Source: a virus
IMG/VR virus record: IMGVR_UViG_3300042691_014828
Span: 1-33,834 of that record
Reading direction: 5' to 3' (one strand)
Length of the DNA stretch: 33,834 nucleotides
Shown here piece by piece: positions 9,210 to 16,287 of the stretch (positions are counted from its first letter, which is position 1; each line of letters opens with the position of its first letter). Below the pieces are notes generated by a model that worked only from the letters and a program-made list of their open reading frames with translations, did no database searches and was not told the origin of the DNA. Position numbers and translations under genes: made by a program.

Positions 9210-10231
9210 TATAGACCTGCCTGAATTTTATCTTTATCCATCAGTGAAAGTTCTCTGAAGGTCATTTGTATATTAATTTGAGTCGGAGACCCATCTTCAA
9301 ATGTATTAAATACTGCGTTTGGTGTGTAATTAACAGACATCTCAGTTAATACACAAGAGGTGTGTTTATGTATGTTTAAATTCTCAGAACCATTATTATA
9401 ATACATAATGTCAAATTCAGATGGATAGATATACAAAAATTTATTCGTATCTTTAAACTCTGGTTGCATATGAAGTTTAAATGCTTTAATAATATTCTGC
9501 ACATTTCTAGATTCTTGTGCATCTCTTGGAAAGAATTGATATTCAAATTGAAACGTGCGGAAATCAACACCTTTGAATACTTGTTCCTTGCGAGGGTTTG
9601 CTGCAAGACCAGTTGCAGCAGAAACTGCACCAGCGTTTGGTCCAAACATTAATCCAAGGGCAGCCGCACCAGTACCAGCCGCACCAGCAAGATCAGCACC
9701 ACTAAAATTACCAATAGCTTTCATAGCTGCTTCACCAAGAAGTGGAGCCATAACTGCAGTTGCGGTATCCTCCTCAGAAAACTGAGTTCCGTAACGTACA
9801 TTCAATTGGTTTGGGATATGAAGAGCGATAGCAGTTCTTAAGCGTTTCTGTGCACGAGTAGTAGTTCCAGCAATAGCTGCTGCAGCACCAAGACCAATTG
9901 CACCTGGAGCCGCAGCTATGGCAGCACCAGCAAGAGGTTTTCCTGCAGCAAAACCACCAACTAATCCTTTAAGAACAGTACCAGCTACTGCTCCAGCTAC
10001 TAATCCAGTTTTAGATAAATTTGAACCTATAAGAGCACCACGATCCCTAGTGAATGTAGTGTCGTCTGTTATTTGAACTCCACTTTCTGGATTCAGTAGC
10101 TTAGAAGATTCTGCTATACTAATATAAAAAATTACATAGTTTCCTCCATAATTTGGACTCATTAAATCCGATGGATAACTATGATTTGATATATCGTACT
10201 TAGAAGATTGGTATGTTGAGGCAGTTGCCAT
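9209..10231 (-). CDS. gp48: Baseplate tail-tube cap protein gp48
   Basis: A 340-residue protein matching the marine form of T4 gp48 (364 residues), the cap on the baseplate from which the tail tube is polymerised. Conserved blocks include SPNYGGNYVIFYISI near the N-terminus and FRTFQFEYQFFPRDAQES, LHMQPEF and YIYPSEFDIMYY in the C-terminal half. An Ala/Gly-rich helical region with possible amphipathic stretches fills residues about 75-210. I start at the ATG at 10231, preceded by AGGG with an 11-nt spacer. A GTG four codons upstream is also open but has no ribosome site. It is the first gene of the minus-strand tail operon, just downstream of late-type promoter boxes. Confidence 0.82.
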   Translation of the reverse strand: MATASTYQSSKYDISNHSYPSDLMSPNYGGNYVIFYISIAESSKLLNPESGVQITDDTTFTRDRGALIGSNLSKTGLVAGAVAGTVLKGLVGGFAAGKPLAGAAIAAAPGAIGLGAAAAIAGTTTRAQKRLRTAIALHIPNQLNVRYGTQFSEEDTATAVMAPLLGEAAMKAIGNFSGADLAGAAGTGAAALGLMFGPNAGAVSAATGLAANPRKEQVFKGVDFRTFQFEYQFFPRDAQESRNVQNIIKAFKLHMQPEFKDTNKFLYIYPSEFDIMYYNNGSENLNIHKHTSCVLTEMSVNYTPNAVFNTFEDGSPTQINIQMTFRELSLMDKDKIQAGL

Positions 10232-10260
10232 TTTCGTTTTCACCCTAAATAATTGGTGGT

Positions 10261-10285
10261 TATTTATACTCTCCTACTATTTATC
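10261..10285 (-). promoter_or_regulatory. Tandem T4-type late promoter boxes (NATAAATA)
   Basis: Reading the minus strand, TATAAATA lies at 10268-10261 and GATAAATA at 10285-10278, inside the short gap between the divergent gp48 and gp4 genes. TATAAATA is the T4 late -10 consensus recognised by gp55 RNA polymerase with gp33 and gp45, and a gp33 homologue is encoded in this window. Initiation would fall near 10255, leaving a leader of roughly 25 nt before gp48. The 7-mer ATAAATA is common by chance in AT-rich DNA, so the support is the location, not the motif alone. No equally good box faces the plus-strand genes. Confidence 0.6.
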
Positions 10286-10286
10286 A

Positions 10287-10727
10287 ATGTTTCATAAAAG
10301 ACTTTTTACTCCAATGTTTCCAGCAAAATATACTGGAGATCCTACGAACATCGTAATGCGTAGTTCATGGGAGACTAGATTTGCCTCATGGGTTGATAAA
10401 AACCCACAGGTAGTAAAGTGGAGTTCTGAAGAAACAATCGTACCATATCGTTGCCCAACAGACAACAAGATACATAGATACTTCGTTGATTTTAAGATAC
10501 AAGTGCAAGCTAAAGATGGACTACTTCGTACATATTTAATAGAAGTAAAACCACAGAAACAAACAATTCCGCCAATATTTCCAGGGAAACGAACTCAGAG
10601 ATATTTAACAGAGTCTTTAACCTTCATTAAGAACCAAGCTAAATGGGCAGCTGCACGTGAGTATTGTAAAGATCGTAACTGGGATTTCAAAATTATAACT
10701 GAACACGAACTGGGGCTGCCAGCCTAA
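10287..10727 (+). CDS. gp4: Head completion protein gp4 (nuclease fold)
   Basis: A 146-residue homologue of T4 gp4/gp50 (about 150 residues), which completes packaged heads before tail attachment. It has the TnsA-like endonuclease pattern: SSWETRFASWVDKNP, KWSSEETIVPY, then RYFVDFKIQV and the core strand YLIEVKPQKQT, so Asp (VDF) and Glu-x-Lys (EVK) form a PD-(D/E)XK-like site. The C-terminal KWAAAREYCKDRNWDFKIIT is also typical. It is the first gene of the plus-strand late block. No Shine-Dalgarno sequence precedes the ATG, but the N-terminus aligns with the family from the first residues. Confidence 0.9.
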   Translation: MFHKRLFTPMFPAKYTGDPTNIVMRSSWETRFASWVDKNPQVVKWSSEETIVPYRCPTDNKIHRYFVDFKIQVQAKDGLLRTYLIEVKPQKQTIPPIFPGKRTQRYLTESLTFIKNQAKWAAAREYCKDRNWDFKIITEHELGLPA

Positions 10728-10736
10728 ATAACTAAT

Positions 10737-11336
10737 ATGGCTACTAAAACACCTACTTTAATTGACGTTTTCGAAAGAAACAAATACAACTTGGACGATG
10801 TCGCCAAGAAATCACGCACATGGTTTCAACAACAAGTGTTATTGCTTAATCGACAGCGTTTAACCCCAAATAAAGTTTTAAATAGTAACGAGCAACAATT
10901 AAGAACTAGAGTGTCTCCTGGATTTATGTACATGTTTGCATATGATCCGAAATACAAAGAAACTCTACCTTACTATGATCGCTTCCCATTAGTTCTACCT
11001 TACAATACGTTCAAAGGTGGATATATTGGGTTAAATCTACACTATCTTCCACATCAACTTCGTATTAGACTTTTAGACAACTTAATGTCATTCGCCAATA
11101 ATACGAAAATGGATGAAACTACAAAACTTCGTTATTCTTGGCAACTAATTGATGGTGCATCGAGATATAAATTAGCGCAACCTTGTATTAAACAATACCT
11201 AGTAGAACATGTTCGCTCGCCATTTAGAAAGATTGACTCAAACGACTGGGCAACAGCTATGATGCTTCCAGTTGAAAGATTTGTTGGTGCTAGTAATGAA
11301 CAGGTTTGGGCAGACTCAAAAAGAATGGCACGATAA
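10737..11336 (+). CDS. Conserved unknown of marine T4-like phages, head/tail module
   Basis: A 199-residue protein with a compact conserved core: MFAYDPKYKETLPYYDRFPL, then GGYIGLNLHYLPHQLRIRLL. I recall this pattern from uncharacterised proteins of marine T4-like phages. In T4 the DNA end protector gp2 is the neighbour of gp4, so gp2 is a positional candidate, but I see no motif that proves it and the length is shorter than T4 gp2 (274). There is no signal peptide or membrane segment, and basic residues are spread throughout. The stop overlaps the next start by one base (TAATG at 11334-11338). Confidence 0.75.
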   Translation: MATKTPTLIDVFERNKYNLDDVAKKSRTWFQQQVLLLNRQRLTPNKVLNSNEQQLRTRVSPGFMYMFAYDPKYKETLPYYDRFPLVLPYNTFKGGYIGLNLHYLPHQLRIRLLDNLMSFANNTKMDETTKLRYSWQLIDGASRYKLAQPCIKQYLVEHVRSPFRKIDSNDWATAMMLPVERFVGASNEQVWADSKRMAR

Positions 11337-12043
11337 TGGCAAAATTAACGGAATTTATATCACAGATAAAACAAACTGGGTTATCAAGAACTAACCGCTA
11401 CAGCGTTATAATGAACCCACCAATGTCTTTGATGACAGGGCAAAATGCATTTGCTCAAAGTTTCCCAGATATACGACAGCTTTTGCTCTTCTGTGACCAA
11501 GTTCAACTTCCTGGTCTTAATTTATCTACTACTCAAAATAGAACATTTGGTGAATTCCGTGAAGTCCCATATGAAAAACTATATGGTGATTTAAATATGC
11601 AGTTCTATGTTGATACTGATTTAAATGTTAAAACATTTTTTGATACATGGATGAGTGCAGTACAAGATCCATATACAAGAACATTCTCATACTATAATGA
11701 CTACATTACAGACATTACAGTTGTTGTTGAAGACTTACAAGATGAGATGACATATGGTGTAACTCTATATGAGTGTTATCCCAAAACTATATCTCCAATT
11801 CAACTTGACTACGCTAACAAAGATGTAATGAAATTACAAGTAGCTATGAATTACAAATATTGGTTACCTGAAAATATGGCTAAGCCAGCACGTGGTGGTG
11901 TTAGCCCATTCACAAATGGTAATAGAAATTTTGGTGTTCCAGAATCATTTTTAAACGACTTCACTACATTCCAAGCTAACGTAAATCAAGTAAGCAATAC
12001 TGTTCAAGGTATAAGTAATTTTATTACTGGATTATTTGATTAA
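11336..12043 (+). CDS. gp54: Tail-tube-fold protein, probable baseplate tube initiator gp54
   Basis: A 235-residue protein with tail-tube family features: LLLFCDQVQLPGLNLSTT, YEKLYGDLNMQFYVDTDL and FFDTWMSAVQDP, then a Tyr-rich strand and QVAMNYKYWLPE. These resemble gp19/gp54, which share the tube fold. In T4, gp48 and gp54 are neighbours and gp54 seeds the gp19 tube. Here gp48 is about 1 kb away on the other strand, so the initiator role is preferred, but a second tube protein is possible. The start at 11336 overlaps the previous stop; a longer in-frame start at 11306 would run 31 nt into the preceding gene and is not needed. Confidence 0.7.
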   Translation: MAKLTEFISQIKQTGLSRTNRYSVIMNPPMSLMTGQNAFAQSFPDIRQLLLFCDQVQLPGLNLSTTQNRTFGEFREVPYEKLYGDLNMQFYVDTDLNVKTFFDTWMSAVQDPYTRTFSYYNDYITDITVVVEDLQDEMTYGVTLYECYPKTISPIQLDYANKDVMKLQVAMNYKYWLPENMAKPARGGVSPFTNGNRNFGVPESFLNDFTTFQANVNQVSNTVQGISNFITGLFD

Positions 12044-12366
12044 TGAATAATGAGTCGTGGATGAATAGTAAGTGGCGTCCAGCTATGGGTTGGACGTACA
12101 TGGCTATATGTATTCTTGACTTTGCTTTATTTCCGATTGCTTGGTCAATACTTCAAGCATCTTATAATGGACAAGTAACAAGTCAATGGGAACCACTAAC
12201 ACTTAAAGGTGCTGGTTTATTTCATATGGCAATGGGTGCTATTCTTGGAATTGCTGCTTGGACACGTGGACAAGAAAAGATTGCTGGGTTAACTGGAACG
12301 ATTTCACCAATAAATACTAGACCCACTTTAAGGGATCCAGAATTTCGTAATACAAGGAATGACTAA
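12043..12366 (+). CDS. Holin-like small membrane protein
   Basis: A 107-residue protein with two clear hydrophobic helices, about residues 15-38 (WTYMAICILDFALFPIAW) and 55-77 (LTLKGAGLFHMAMGAILGIA), and a polar C-terminal tail. The N-terminal KWRPAMGW motif followed by two membrane helices resembles the 3TM holin family first described for gene-transfer-agent release. It would permeabilise the inner membrane so that endolysin reaches murein. It lies in the late plus operon (TAATG overlap with the gene before, and a stop sharing one base with the next gene), while the GH19 endolysin is encoded elsewhere at 25487-26107. Confidence 0.65.
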   Translation: MNNESWMNSKWRPAMGWTYMAICILDFALFPIAWSILQASYNGQVTSQWEPLTLKGAGLFHMAMGAILGIAAWTRGQEKIAGLTGTISPINTRPTLRDPEFRNTRND

Positions 12367-12788
12367 TGTATCAATACAAAGCTAAAATACTAAAAGTCCT
12401 CGATGGAGATACAGTAGATATCGACTTAGATTTAGGCTTCAATATTGTTCTTTCGAACCAAAGAGTTCGCATGGCTGGCATCGATACGCCAGAATCAAGA
12501 ACAGTAGACAAAGAAGAAAAGATTCGTGGTAACTTATCTAAAAAGAAGTTAGCAGAAAAACTTCCTATTGGTTCTTATGTTACAATTGAAACTCAAAGGT
12601 CAGATAATAATGATGATAAGTTTGGTCGTATTCTAGCTATATTCATTCTTGAAGATGGAACTAGCTTGAATCAATGGATGATCGACAACAACTATGCAGT
12701 TCTTTATCAAGGTGAGAACAAAGAACTGGTGCAAGAAATGCACCAGTACAACAAGACAAAACTAATAGAACGTGGCGAATTAAAATAA
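12366..12788 (+). CDS. Thermonuclease (staphylococcal nuclease-like) domain protein
   Basis: A 140-residue single-domain SNase homologue. Family motifs are all present: VLDGDTVDIDLDLG with calcium-binding Asp residues, QRVRMAGIDTPES with the catalytic Arg, and DKFGRILA with the second conserved Arg, followed by LNQWMIDNNYAVLYQG. No signal peptide is seen, so it should act inside the cell or in the virion, not be secreted. It sits between the holin-like gene and the small terminase with one-base overlaps on both sides, so it is expressed late. Roles in host DNA degradation, packaging or virion DNA handling are all possible; the sequence does not decide. Confidence 0.85.
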   Translation: MYQYKAKILKVLDGDTVDIDLDLGFNIVLSNQRVRMAGIDTPESRTVDKEEKIRGNLSKKKLAEKLPIGSYVTIETQRSDNNDDKFGRILAIFILEDGTSLNQWMIDNNYAVLYQGENKELVQEMHQYNKTKLIERGELK

Positions 12789-13207
12789 TGAAAATTGATG
12801 ATAGATTATCGGAAGTATTTGATGTGACTCCTATCGCAGATTTAGCTAACGCAAAAGTTATTGATTCTGCCACGGGAGAAATTGTGCAATCTTCTGGCGA
12901 CAAAATTCAAGATGACTATGATAAATCTCGTGGAAATCTACATGGATTATTGGTGCAGGGGCAGGATGCACTAACGCATGCTCTCTCAGTAGCTAAGCAA
13001 TCTGAACACCCACGTGCTTTTGAAGTAGTGGGTAATTTAATGAAGCAACTAGCCGACGTAAATCAGCAATTGATGGATTTACACCAACAGAAGGCTAAAC
13101 TTGATGGTCCTAAAGCAGCCAAACAAGAAATAACTAATAATGCAATATTTGTGGGCAGTACCGCTGAATTGACAAAAATGATTAAGAGTATGAACAAAGG
13201 AGAATAA
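12788..13207 (+). CDS. gp16: Small terminase subunit gp16
   Basis: A 139-residue homologue of T4 gp16 (164 residues), the ring-forming terminase regulator that recognises DNA for packaging and stimulates gp17. Signature stretches are DDYDKSRGNLHGLLVQGQDA, AKQSEHPRAFEVVGNLMKQL and DVNQQLMDLHQQKAKLDG, the central coiled-coil hairpin of the family. The N-terminus (DRLSEVFDVTPI) is typical of the marine versions. The large terminase is not in this window. The start shares one base with the thermonuclease stop. Confidence 0.92.
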   Translation: MKIDDRLSEVFDVTPIADLANAKVIDSATGEIVQSSGDKIQDDYDKSRGNLHGLLVQGQDALTHALSVAKQSEHPRAFEVVGNLMKQLADVNQQLMDLHQQKAKLDGPKAAKQEITNNAIFVGSTAELTKMIKSMNKGE

Positions 13208-13211
13208 TACT

Positions 13212-13937
13212 ATGGCTTTACCTATTCAAAACACCCCAACCTACACGTTACAAATTCCTTCCAGTAAGGAAACATTAAAGTATCGTCCGTTCTTGGTTAA
13301 AGAACAAAAAGCACTTTTGTTGGCACAACAAAGCGAAGATTCTGTTGTTATGATCGACACTTTAAAAGAAATGATTCGTTCATGTGCTAAGACACCAATC
13401 AACGTAGACAAGTTAGCCGTATTTGATCTTGAGTATATCTTTAGTCAAATCCGTGCCAAGTCTGCTGGCGAATTTGTAGACCTATACATGTTCTGCGATG
13501 ATGATCATGGAGATGAAAACGAAAAGGCTAAGGCACTTGTTCGTATTGATTTGTCTCAACTACAAGTAGAGTTTAATCCAAATCATGTGGACAAGATCCA
13601 CCTTTTCGATAACTGTGGTGTAGTTATGCGCTACCCAACTATTGAAATCGTTAAAAAAATTGAACAGATGGGCGAGCAGCGTGAGGCTGAACTTGTATTC
13701 GATATCGTGGCTGAATGTATGGAATACATTTATGATGGTGACGATATTCATTATACAAAAGAACAAACTAAAGAAGAACTAAAAGAGTTCATCGAAAACT
13801 TGACGCAAGACCAGTTTCAAAAGATCGAGCAGTTCTTTGAAACGATGCCAAAACTTAGACATCCAGTAAATTATAAGTGCCCAGTATGTGGGAAAGAACA
13901 CAATAAGGTACTTGAAGGACTTAACAATTTTTTTTAA
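13212..13937 (+). CDS. gp26: gp26-like baseplate hub/tail assembly chaperone
   Basis: A 241-residue member of the T4 baseplate assembly family (T4 gp26, 208 residues). Recognisable stretches are YTLQIPSSKETLKYRPFLVK with EQKALLLAQQS, DKLAVFDLEYIFSQIRAKS and the GEF(V)DL strand. The C-terminus has CPVCGKEH, a small zinc-knuckle-like motif. The gene ends in a run of eight T (13928-13935), which, with the overlapping downstream frame, forms a candidate -1 frameshift site giving a longer product, as in the lambda G/GT and P2 E/E' chaperones that also precede the tape measure gene. It probably folds or delivers tape measure/hub components and is not in the mature tail. Confidence 0.85.
   Translation: MALPIQNTPTYTLQIPSSKETLKYRPFLVKEQKALLLAQQSEDSVVMIDTLKEMIRSCAKTPINVDKLAVFDLEYIFSQIRAKSAGEFVDLYMFCDDDHGDENEKAKALVRIDLSQLQVEFNPNHVDKIHLFDNCGVVMRYPTIEIVKKIEQMGEQREAELVFDIVAECMEYIYDGDDIHYTKEQTKEELKEFIENLTQDQFQKIEQFFETMPKLRHPVNYKCPVCGKEHNKVLEGLNNFF
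13928..13935 (+). promoter_or_regulatory. Candidate -1 ribosomal frameshift site (T8)
   Basis: The last sense codons of gp26 are AAC AAT TTT TTT before TAA. Bases 13928-13934 read T TTT TTT in the zero frame, a perfect X XXY YYZ slippery heptamer with both tRNAs re-pairing on UUU. After a -1 slip the ribosome reads TTT TTA ATG AAC and enters the 61-residue frame without a stop. The downstream ORF has no usable Shine-Dalgarno site (an AAGGA lies 17 nt from its ATG), which favours frameshifting or coupled reinitiation. No stimulatory pseudoknot was modelled. Confidence 0.55.
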
Positions 13938-14122
13938 TGAACCTTAGTCATGAGACGGCATTTAACCACTACAAAACGAACTTTGCATTAATGCAATACC
14001 ATAAATATTCGTTAGAAGAGTTGGATAACATGATGCCGTTCGAGCGAGAAATCTACGTTAGTATGTTGGTGCAGCATTTAGAAGAAGAAACTCAAAAACT
14101 AAAACAGAAACAAGCCACTTAA
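13937..14122 (+). CDS. Small tail assembly protein, possible frameshift extension of gp26
   Basis: A 61-residue frame containing QYHKYSLEELDNMMPFEREI and YVSMLVQHLEEE, a pattern resembling the second halves of tail assembly chaperones (a MMPFERE-type motif followed by an acidic helix). Its ATG overlaps the gp26 stop (TAATG) and it is in the -1 frame relative to gp26, so it may be made as a free protein by reinitiation or as a C-terminal extension through the T8 slippery run. It stops directly before the tape measure ATG at 14123. A tail chaperone role is inferred from position and motif. Confidence 0.75.
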   Translation: MNLSHETAFNHYKTNFALMQYHKYSLEELDNMMPFEREIYVSMLVQHLEEETQKLKQKQAT

Positions 14123-16243
14123 ATGCAAACAGTATTAGCTAATCAGCAGAATTCTCTGAACAAATTACTCGAACTGTCCAAACAGGATCGACTACTTCAG
14201 CTCATTCAGACTAAGGAAGCCTTCAATATTGATAAAGATGGCGATAAGAATCTTGAAGAACTCAAGAAAATTAATGCTTCTATCAAAGATTTAAACGAAT
14301 CAAGTAATGATAAGAACAAAGGTGGTGTTAATTCTAACGTCATTAAGTTGTTTACTGAAATTAAGAAAACTACCGAAGAGGTAAAACAATTAGCGCAAGC
14401 TGCAAGTCCTAGAAGTCCATTATCTAAAGAGCAAGCCAAAGATATAACTGGTAAGGCTATGGAACGTCGCCAGTTCAGAGGCATCGGCGATCGTGTTGGT
14501 GAGTTTAAATATAAGGCAAAAGACTTTTTTACGATGCGTGGCTTCTTAGATAAGACAGGCATTGTCAAACGTGGAACTGGAGGCGTATTCTCTGACATGC
14601 TTGATAAACGAGAAGAACGTCAAAAGTATGTTGCTTCTCGTCTTAAAATGGATCCAACAGCACGTCTACATGGCACAGAAAAAGCTAGTCAGATTTTCTC
14701 TCGTCAGTTTGATGAACAGCAGAACGTCCAACGTAACATTAGAAAGAATGAGTCTGCTCTTTCTACGTTTAAGAAACAAGGTTTCACTGAAGAACAGATC
14801 AAACGATCTGAAGAGTTTAAGAAAAGAGAAACTCTTGCTACTGATCTAGCTAAGGTTGACACTCGTGTTCGCCCTCAAGGATTTGATCCTAAAACTGGCT
14901 TAGTCAAACAACCAGTTATCTCTGCTATAAAGCCAGAAGTTATTACTGAAAAAGCTAAACCCAAATCAGCTAAGAAACAAGCAGCTGATGTTGGAGTTCC
15001 TGCATCTACCGATATTACTGAAAAAGCTAAACCCAAATCAGCTAAGAAACAAAAAGCTACAGCTTCTGCTGCAGTTAGCTCAGTTATCTCTGCTATTAAG
15101 CCAGAAGTTATTACTGAGAAACCACAAACACAAGAAGATCAAAAACGATCTGCTATAATTCTTCCATTCACTCAACCTAAAAAAGTAGATAAGAATGCCG
15201 AATCTGCTGCATCTGCACTGTCAGGTGAAGAAGCATCTCTTGAGCAAAATAAGAAGGTAGATGAAGGTAATGCTGTATTAAAACAGATTGAAGAAAACAC
15301 AAGAGGATCAGCTGGTGCCATTAAACCTGCACCAAAAGAAGAAGCTGGCGCAGGTGGAGGTATTCTGGATAGTATTATGGGATTCCTTGGCAATGGACTC
15401 ATGACTGCAGTCAAGTTCTTATTTAATCCAAAAAACCTATTAAAAGCATTCACTAAGTTCTTCGCACCAGCCATGATCATCGGGTCGCTTGTGAATGGTA
15501 TTATGGATGGATTTAAAGTATTCTCTGAAACTGGATCTATTGGTGAAGCACTAATTGCTGGTCTTGGTGGTGTTCTATCATTCTTAACATTCGGATTGTT
15601 TGATGCTGAAACTGTTAAGAATATAGTTAATGCTGTATCGGGATTCGTTACTGAATATATCGTAGAACCTATCACCAAATTCTTTAATTTCTTGGGTGAT
15701 GCATTCAATACGTATATCAAAGAGCCAGTAATGGCAGCATTTAGTACTGTGGCTGGCTTATTTGACGAATTCATTATTCAGCCATTAAAGACTGTATTTG
15801 AACCAGTAACTAAGTTTTTCTCTAATCTTAAAGATACTGTATTTGGCTGGTTTAATAATTTTGAAATTCCTGGAATTAGCTTCAGCATAGCGGGTAAAGA
15901 TTTTGGTGTTGGTCCATGGCGTCCATTTAAAGCAGAATCCGCAGCAATACCTGCAGGAACTAGTAATGCTGGTGCAGGACAAGGGTCATCTCAGTTTGCT
16001 GCAGTAGATCCAAGAAGAATTGATACAGCTACATCACCTCAAAGTGGTAATGCTGTTGCTAAACAATCTGAGCAAAACAAAGAAGCAAACATGGATGCTT
16101 CGAAACCTAACTCTGGTGGTGGGAATACTATTGTTTCTGCTCCAACTGTTAACAATGTTCAGAACACCCAACAAACTATCAAATTACAGCCACGTAATCG
16201 AGATAATTCTGTTAGTAGTTATCTGTCTAGCAGATACGCATAA
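14123..16243 (+). CDS. gp29: Tape measure protein (gp29-like)
   Basis: A 706-residue tail-length determining protein. The N-terminal half is charged and helical (about 1-300), followed by a Lys/Pro/Ala-rich repeat zone (about 265-340, unit KAKPKSAKKQ). A hydrophobic and amphipathic region at about 410-580 contains APAMIIGSLVNGIMDGF, a Gly/Leu segment and repeated KFFNFLG/KTVFEPVTKFFSNL helices. The C-terminus ends NTIVSAPTVNNVQNTQQTIK and SSYLSSRYA, the tail I associate with marine T4-like tape measure proteins. T4 gp29 is 590 residues, so the larger size implies a somewhat longer tail. It is last in the plus-strand late operon. Confidence 0.85.
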   Translation: MQTVLANQQNSLNKLLELSKQDRLLQLIQTKEAFNIDKDGDKNLEELKKINASIKDLNESSNDKNKGGVNSNVIKLFTEIKKTTEEVKQLAQAASPRSPLSKEQAKDITGKAMERRQFRGIGDRVGEFKYKAKDFFTMRGFLDKTGIVKRGTGGVFSDMLDKREERQKYVASRLKMDPTARLHGTEKASQIFSRQFDEQQNVQRNIRKNESALSTFKKQGFTEEQIKRSEEFKKRETLATDLAKVDTRVRPQGFDPKTGLVKQPVISAIKPEVITEKAKPKSAKKQAADVGVPASTDITEKAKPKSAKKQKATASAAVSSVISAIKPEVITEKPQTQEDQKRSAIILPFTQPKKVDKNAESAASALSGEEASLEQNKKVDEGNAVLKQIEENTRGSAGAIKPAPKEEAGAGGGILDSIMGFLGNGLMTAVKFLFNPKNLLKAFTKFFAPAMIIGSLVNGIMDGFKVFSETGSIGEALIAGLGGVLSFLTFGLFDAETVKNIVNAVSGFVTEYIVEPITKFFNFLGDAFNTYIKEPVMAAFSTVAGLFDEFIIQPLKTVFEPVTKFFSNLKDTVFGWFNNFEIPGISFSIAGKDFGVGPWRPFKAESAAIPAGTSNAGAGQGSSQFAAVDPRRIDTATSPQSGNAVAKQSEQNKEANMDASKPNSGGGNTIVSAPTVNNVQNTQQTIKLQPRNRDNSVSSYLSSRYA
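14913..15120 (+). repeat. Direct repeats inside the tape measure gene
   Basis: Two interleaved repeat units are visible. Unit A (about 40 nt, starting cagttatctctgctat) occurs at 14913-14952 and 15081-15120 with two substitutions. Unit B (39 nt, starting attactgaaaaagc) is identical at 14942-14980 and 15014-15052. They encode the AIKPEVITEK and KAKPKSAKKQ units. Near-perfect DNA identity suggests recent in-frame duplication, which is one way tape-measure length can change. Confidence 0.85.
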
Positions 16244-16268
16244 AAAATGGGAGCGCAAGGCTCCCATT
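16242..16268 (-). terminator. Intrinsic terminator downstream of gp32
   Basis: A 9-bp perfect stem (16246-16254 with 16260-16268, GC-rich core GGGAGC/GCTCCC) encloses a 5-nt GCAAG loop. On the minus strand it is followed by TTTTTT (16247-16242), giving a textbook terminator for the gp32 transcript. On the plus strand the hairpin lies two bases after the tape measure stop but is followed by CTCTTAAG, so it would be weaker in that direction though it may act bidirectionally. Confidence 0.85.
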
Positions 16269-16287
16269 CTCTTAAGTAGACTACTAC

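Noticed and set aside
12309-12316. AATAAATA and CATAAATA (14000-14007) as plus-strand late promoters
   Set aside because: The 7-mer ATAAATA is expected many times by chance in this AT-rich window, and both copies lie inside coding sequence without other support.
15172-15774. A 200-codon minus-strand frame
   Set aside because: It lies wholly antisense to the tape measure protein and has no family motif or initiation signal.
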